From contig NZ_FMDM01000001.1 of NCBI RefSeq assembly GCF_900090105.1, positions 124,001 through 188,000 of the forward strand: a DNA stretch of 64,000 nt, read 5' to 3'. This document shows positions 60,393 through 64,000 of this stretch, one piece after another (position 1 is the stretch's first letter; every line of letters starts with the position of its first letter). Below the pieces are notes generated by a model. It did no database searches, was not told the DNA's origin, and saw nothing but the letters and a program-made list of their open reading frames with translations. Origin of the DNA: Micromonospora humi. Its GTDB lineage: Bacteria > Actinomycetota > Actinomycetes > Mycobacteriales > Micromonosporaceae. The translations under genes were made by a program, and so were the position numbers.

Positions 60393-60922
60393 CGCGCCAC
60401 CTCCGTCTCCCGCAGGTCGGCGACCTGGGCGTAGTGCCCGTCCACGAAGAGCAGCGGCGGCGTGGACCGCAGCAGGCCGGCGGCGCGGACGGTGCCCATC
60501 AGCACCGCGTGGTCACCGGCCGGCTCGGCCGACACCGCCTCGCACCCGAAGTACGCCACCCCGTCGGTCAGCCGTGGACAGCCGGTCTCCCGCTCCGCGT
60601 CGTACGCGACGCCGGCGAAGCCCTCCGCGCCGGTGGGCCGGCCCCGGCTGGCGAACCAGGCCGCGTCCTCGCGCTGGTCGTCGGCGAGCACGGTGACCGC
60701 GAACCGGCCGCTGCCCTGGACCGCGTCCAGCAGCCGGCAGTCCCGGCGCAGGCAGACCAGCAGCATCCGGGGGGACAACGACACCGTGGTGAACGAGTTG
60801 ACGGTCATGCCGAGCGGCCCGTCCGGTCCGAGGGCCGTCGCCACCGCCACCCCGGTGGCGAAACGCCCCGCCACGGAACGGAAGGCCCGCTCCTGCTCGT
60901 ACGCGTTGCTGATCCCGGTCAT
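60389..60922 (-). CDS. Flavin reductase-like protein
   Basis: A 177-residue FMN-binding split-barrel protein of the HpaC/ActVB type: FRSVAGRFATGVAVATALG, GMTVNSFTTVSLSPRMLLVCLRRD, FAVTVLADDQREDAAWFASRG, and the closing GDHAVLMGTVRAAGL. Such enzymes supply reduced FMN or FAD to a partner monooxygenase or halogenase, none of which is inside the window. It abuts the ligase gene as TGATG. Confidence 0.88.
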   Translation of the reverse strand: MTGISNAYEQERAFRSVAGRFATGVAVATALGPDGPLGMTVNSFTTVSLSPRMLLVCLRRDCRLLDAVQGSGRFAVTVLADDQREDAAWFASRGRPTGAEGFAGVAYDAERETGCPRLTDGVAYFGCEAVSAEPAGDHAVLMGTVRAAGLLRSTPPLLFVDGHYAQVADLRETEVAR

Positions 60923-62421
60923 CACCGTTCTCCTCTCGTCCCGCCGGTCCCGTCGCCGACCAGGGCGGCGGTCCGGCGTCGGTCGGTCTTGCCGTTGCCG
61001 TTGGTGGGCAGCGCGGCCACGTGGTGGATCCGGACCGGCACCATGTAGCCGGGCAGCCGGTCCGCGCAGCGGCGGGACAGCTCGGCGGCGATCCCGGCGG
61101 CGCCGGTGTAGACCGCCTGCAACGTCACGTCGTCGCCGGCGCCGAGCGCCAGCACCACCGCGTCCTGCACGCCGGCGTGCCCACGCAGCACCATCTCGAC
61201 CTCGCCCAGCTCGATCCGGTAGCCGCGCAGCTTCACCTGGTCGTCGAGGCGGCCGTGGTGCACGAGCGTGCCGTGCTCGCGGCGGACCCGGTCGCCGGTG
61301 CGGTAGTAGCGCGAGCCGTCGTGTGTGACGAACCGGCCCTCGTCGTCGGCCGGGTCGAGGTAGCCGGCGAAGCACTGCGGTCCCCGTACGCACAGCTCGC
61401 CGTCGTCGCCGCCGGTCGTGCCGTCCTCGGCCCGCAGGATCGCGTCGAGGTCGTCGTGCACGTCGCCGATCGGCACGGTGCCGTTCGAGGTCGCCGGCCA
61501 GGTCGCCGGATCGGCCGGCAACCGGTGCGCGGTGCAGGTGACGGTCAGCTCGGTGGGGCCGTAGAGGTTCTCCACCACGCTGCCCGGGGCCGCCGCCGCC
61601 CACGCCCGCGCCTGTTCGACGGTGAGCTGCTCGCCGGCGAAGAGGCTGTGCCGCAGGCCGGGCATGGCACCGGGGGAGAGCATCCGCATCCGGCGGGCCA
61701 GCGACACCACCGACGGCACCGAGAACCAGTGGGTGATCCGCCGCTCGTTGACGAACCGCACCGGGGTGAGCACCTCGTCCGGCTGTGGCACCACGAGCGT
61801 GGCGCCGCCGCCCCAGGCGACGAACATGTCGAACACCGACGGGTCGAAGGTCAGGTCGAAGGTCTGCGACAGCCGGTCGCCCGGGCCGACGCGGTAGCCG
61901 GAGAGACAGCGCGCCAGGTAGGCGTCCACGTTGCGGTGCCGGATCGGCACCCCCTTGGGCCGGCCGGTCGAGCCGGACGTGAAGAGCAGGTAGGCCACGT
62001 CGTCCGGGCGCACGACCGGCTCCGGCGCGGCGGCGGGCGGCGGGCCGTCGAGCCGGACCGTGACGGCGTCGCCCGCGACGTCGGCCGCCACCGCCGCGCC
62101 GGCGGCGTCGACCACCAGGGCGTCCACCCCGGCGTCGCGGCACAGCCGGGCGTTGCGGGCCGCCGGGAAGGCCGGGTTGAGCGGCACCACGACCGCGCCG
62201 GCCCGCAGCGCGGCCAGATAACCGGCGTACGCCGGCAGGCTGCGCGCGGCCAACAGGCCGACCGCCCGTGGGCGGCGGCCCACCCGGGCGTGGATCCGCC
62301 CGGCGAGACCGTCGGCGACCTCCCGCAACCGGCGGTAGGTCAGCGACTCGCCGCCGACCTCCAGCGCGACCGCCTCGGGCACGCGCTCCGCGCTGCGTCG
62401 GAACCACTGGTAGAGACTCAC
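60922..62421 (-). CDS. Stand-alone amino-acid adenylation enzyme
   Basis: A 499-residue AMP-forming ligase of the NRPS adenylation type, GTG start at 62421. Core motifs: A3 YLLFTSGSTGRPKGVPI, A4 QTFDLTFDPSVFDMF, A5 NLYGPTELTVT, A7 YYRTGDRVRRE, A8 HHGRLDDQVKLRGYRIELGEVE, and A10 TNGNGKTDR. No carrier or condensation domain is attached, so it must load a separate carrier protein, presumably beyond the right edge. Pocket residues after FD (P, then F) do not match the proline code I know, so the substrate is left open. Confidence 0.88.
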   Translation of the reverse strand: MSLYQWFRRSAERVPEAVALEVGGESLTYRRLREVADGLAGRIHARVGRRPRAVGLLAARSLPAYAGYLAALRAGAVVVPLNPAFPAARNARLCRDAGVDALVVDAAGAAVAADVAGDAVTVRLDGPPPAAAPEPVVRPDDVAYLLFTSGSTGRPKGVPIRHRNVDAYLARCLSGYRVGPGDRLSQTFDLTFDPSVFDMFVAWGGGATLVVPQPDEVLTPVRFVNERRITHWFSVPSVVSLARRMRMLSPGAMPGLRHSLFAGEQLTVEQARAWAAAAPGSVVENLYGPTELTVTCTAHRLPADPATWPATSNGTVPIGDVHDDLDAILRAEDGTTGGDDGELCVRGPQCFAGYLDPADDEGRFVTHDGSRYYRTGDRVRREHGTLVHHGRLDDQVKLRGYRIELGEVEMVLRGHAGVQDAVVLALGAGDDVTLQAVYTGAAGIAAELSRRCADRLPGYMVPVRIHHVAALPTNGNGKTDRRRTAALVGDGTGGTRGER

Positions 62422-62452
62422 GGCGTTGCTCCCTTCCGTGCTGTCGGTGGGG

Positions 62453-63622
62453 TCAGATCCCGGCGCCGACCAGGTCGTCGGCGTGGTCGGCGATGCCGGC
62501 CAACATCGCTCCGGTGGCGCCGCCGGCGATGCCGAACATGGCCACCTCGCCGCGCAGGTGCGCCTCGCCGCCGTCGCGGAACGCGTCCGCGCCGCGCAGG
62601 CGCACAGCCTCGGCGGCGACCTGGTCCACCGCCTCGGCGGCGGCGACCTTGAGCACCATGCCGTCGACCGTGGACACCACGGCGTCCGTCGAGGCCAGCG
62701 GCGGCGCGCACAGCGCGTCGAGCTGGCGGACGGCCACCAGGCAGCGGGCGTACCGTTCCCGGATCGCCGGGCGGTCCCAGAGCGTGCCCTCGGCGGCCGG
62801 TCGCCGCCGCAGCCACTCGCGCAGGCCGGCCAGCAGCCGGTGGCACATCGCCCGCGCCCACAACGCCCCGGCCAACCGCTCGACGCCGACCTGCCGGGCG
62901 AAGCCGGCCAGCGCCCGGCCGGGCCGGCCCACCACGGCGTCCGGGTCGAGCGCGACGCCGTCGAGGCGCAGGTGTCCCACGCCGGCGCCGGCGAACGCCC
63001 GGCCGGCGGAGGAGACCGTCACGCCCGGCGCGGAGGCCGGCGTGAGCACCCAGCAGAAGCTGGTGAAGTGCCGGGCCTCGCGGTGCCGGGCCAGCACCAG
63101 CGCCGCGTCGCCCGTCGTCGCGTTGGTGATCCAGGTCTTCGCGCCGTCCAGGGTGGCCGTGCCCTCGCCCAGCTTCACCCGGGTGGTGGCGTCGAGCAGG
63201 TCCGAGCCGGACCCGGCCGCGTCGGTCACGGCCAGCGCCACCACCGTCTCGCCGCGCAGCATGCCGCGCCGCGCGTGCTCCGCCGGCCCGCCCGCGCCGG
63301 CCAGCAGCGGCAGCACGGTGGCGACCTGCACGCAGACCGACAGCGTCACGCCCAGCGGGCAGTGCGCGTCCAGCTCGGTGAGCAGCGCGGCGAGCCGGCC
63401 CGGGTCCGGCTGGACGCCGTGCGGGTAGAGGGCGGCGGTGACGCCGCCGGCGCCCAGCGCCCGCCACACGGCGCGGGCGTCGGCCGGGTCCACGCCGGCC
63501 AGGACCGCGCGCACCTCGGCGCGGTCCCCGCCCGGCGCGGCGCGGTGCTCTCCGGGCGCGGCATCGTCCCCGGCCGGCGCGGTGACCTCCCCGCCCGGCG
63601 CGTGGCGCGTCGACTCAGGCAA
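62453..63622 (-). CDS. Acyl-CoA dehydrogenase-like flavoprotein
   Basis: A 389-residue protein, TTG start at 63622 overlapping the previous stop by 8 bases. It has the acyl-CoA dehydrogenase FAD/substrate region ALAVTDAAGSGSDLLDATTRVKLGEGTATLDGAKTWITNATTGDAALVLAR and a helical C-terminal domain (AAAEAVDQVAAEAVRLRGADAFRDG). The usual IYEGT segment carrying the catalytic Glu is replaced by FGIAGGATGAM. Members acting on carrier-bound amino-acyl or malonyl-type units occur in biosynthetic clusters. The first 35 residues are Pro/Gly-rich and may include an over-long start. Confidence 0.8.
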   Translation of the reverse strand: MPESTRHAPGGEVTAPAGDDAAPGEHRAAPGGDRAEVRAVLAGVDPADARAVWRALGAGGVTAALYPHGVQPDPGRLAALLTELDAHCPLGVTLSVCVQVATVLPLLAGAGGPAEHARRGMLRGETVVALAVTDAAGSGSDLLDATTRVKLGEGTATLDGAKTWITNATTGDAALVLARHREARHFTSFCWVLTPASAPGVTVSSAGRAFAGAGVGHLRLDGVALDPDAVVGRPGRALAGFARQVGVERLAGALWARAMCHRLLAGLREWLRRRPAAEGTLWDRPAIRERYARCLVAVRQLDALCAPPLASTDAVVSTVDGMVLKVAAAEAVDQVAAEAVRLRGADAFRDGGEAHLRGEVAMFGIAGGATGAMLAGIADHADDLVGAGI

Positions 63623-64000
63623 GACGCACCCCCGGGTCGCGCAGCGACAGCGCCCCGTTCGCCAGGCGCAGCCGGTCGTTGGCGTAGTTCAGCGACGCCG
63701 AGCGCAGGTCCCGGAAGGTGCGCTCCAGCGCCAGCGGCGAGTCGGTCAGGTAGCCGTGGCGCAGTCCGGTCAGCTCGACCAGCTCGTGCGCGGCGGCGAA
63801 CGACTCCTCCGCCGCCCGGATCTTCAGCGTGTTCAGCAGCAGCTGCACCGGCGACGCCGACATGTCCGGCGCGTCGTCGACCACCGCGACGGTGTGCCGC
63901 AGCAGCGCGTGCGCCGCGTCCAGCCGGGTCCGGATGCCCGCCAGCCGCAGCAGCACCAGCTCCGACGACGGGGCGAACTGTCGCCGTCCCGCCTCGCTGC
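63615..64000 (-). CDS. Second acyl-CoA dehydrogenase-like protein, C-terminal part
   Basis: The frame is open at the right edge; 127 residues are visible. They form an acyl-CoA dehydrogenase C-terminal helical bundle: LVLLRLAGIRTRLDAAHALLRHTVAVVDD, LLLNTLKIRAAEESFAAAHELVELTGLRHGYL, LALERTFRDLRSASLNYANDRLRLANG. The RTFRDLRSA segment matches the flavin-proximal end of this family. It is translationally coupled to the next dehydrogenase gene; two adjacent paralogues suggest a heteromer or successive oxidations. Confidence 0.8.
   Translation of the reverse strand, partial: SEAGRRQFAPSSELVLLRLAGIRTRLDAAHALLRHTVAVVDDAPDMSASPVQLLLNTLKIRAAEESFAAAHELVELTGLRHGYLTDSPLALERTFRDLRSASLNYANDRLRLANGALSLRDPGVRLA

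Noticed and set aside
60922..64000. Assigning the adenylation enzyme and dehydrogenases to a prolyl-to-pyrrolyl carrier pathway
   Set aside because: The order is reminiscent of it, but the residues after the FD of motif A4 do not match the proline pocket I know, and no carrier protein is visible.
1..64000. tRNA, rRNA or CRISPR arrays
   Set aside because: No cloverleaf-like sequence, rRNA segment or regularly spaced short repeats were seen on either strand by reading; a tRNAscan or CRISPR search would settle it.

Overview
The window is very GC-rich, with frequent GTG/TTG starts, ATGA/GTGA gene overlaps, perfect GC-rich hairpins between genes, iron boxes of the IdeR/DmdR type, SARP and AraC regulators and a desferrioxamine-type siderophore locus. 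This points to a filamentous actinomycete, most likely Micromonosporaceae (Micromonospora-like). The family is inferred from gene content and style; the species cannot be named.

Layout. 1-4.8 kb: the end of a LacI-type regulator, then a secreted GH127 beta-L-arabinofuranosidase and a secreted GH54 alpha-L-arabinofuranosidase, both with ricin-type lectin modules (arabinan use). 5.0-12.7 kb: two S51 (cyanophycinase-like) secreted peptidases, an RpiR regulator, an amino-acid ABC importer and an M20 peptidase. A repeated GTAAC-N4-GTTAC palindrome sits before the second S51 gene and before the importer. 12.7-18.4 kb: a two-component pair, an FtsX/LolD-type ABC exporter and a second two-component pair. 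18.4-24.0 kb: a secreted serine hydrolase, a hemerythrin-like protein, an internally duplicated secreted protein of unknown function, a CBM2-PL9 pectate lyase and a HIT protein, with palindromic elements between them.

24.2-42.1 kb is the siderophore region. An iron-boxed uptake operon (ATPase, binding lipoprotein, fused double permease, siderophore-interacting flavoprotein) lies about 5 kb from a desABCD-like biosynthesis operon. The operon is divergent from a gene fusing a DesG-like penicillin acylase to a DesH-like acetyltransferase, with a second iron box between them. Between uptake and biosynthesis sit three tandem AraC paralogues and a small RiPP-like module: a 40-residue ORF, an asparagine-synthetase-like ATPase without glutaminase domain, and a PqqD/RRE protein.

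42.3-45.7 kb: a cell-wall amidase preceded by a separate signal-peptide ORF, an SGNH lipase, a YCII-like protein and a decayed short-chain dehydrogenase. 45.9-55.4 kb is one long catabolic operon: ROK regulator, ABC importer with a fused permease, creatininase-family hydrolase, amidohydrolase, argininosuccinate-lyase-like enzyme and ROK kinase. 55.6-56.6 kb: a membrane-anchored protein with a repetitive Pro/Gly/Tyr-rich head. 56.7-64.0 kb: a SARP regulator at the downstream end of a leftward biosynthetic operon (Gfo/Idh oxidoreductase, inositol-phosphatase-like enzyme, flavin reductase, stand-alone adenylation enzyme, two acyl-CoA dehydrogenases) that runs off the right edge.

The most unusual items are the RiPP-like module without leader peptidase, the DesG-DesH fusion, the S51/RpiR peptide-scavenging regulon, the ROK/creatininase/lyase operon, and a roughly 115-bp dispersed hairpin element whose two copies show compensatory stem changes.
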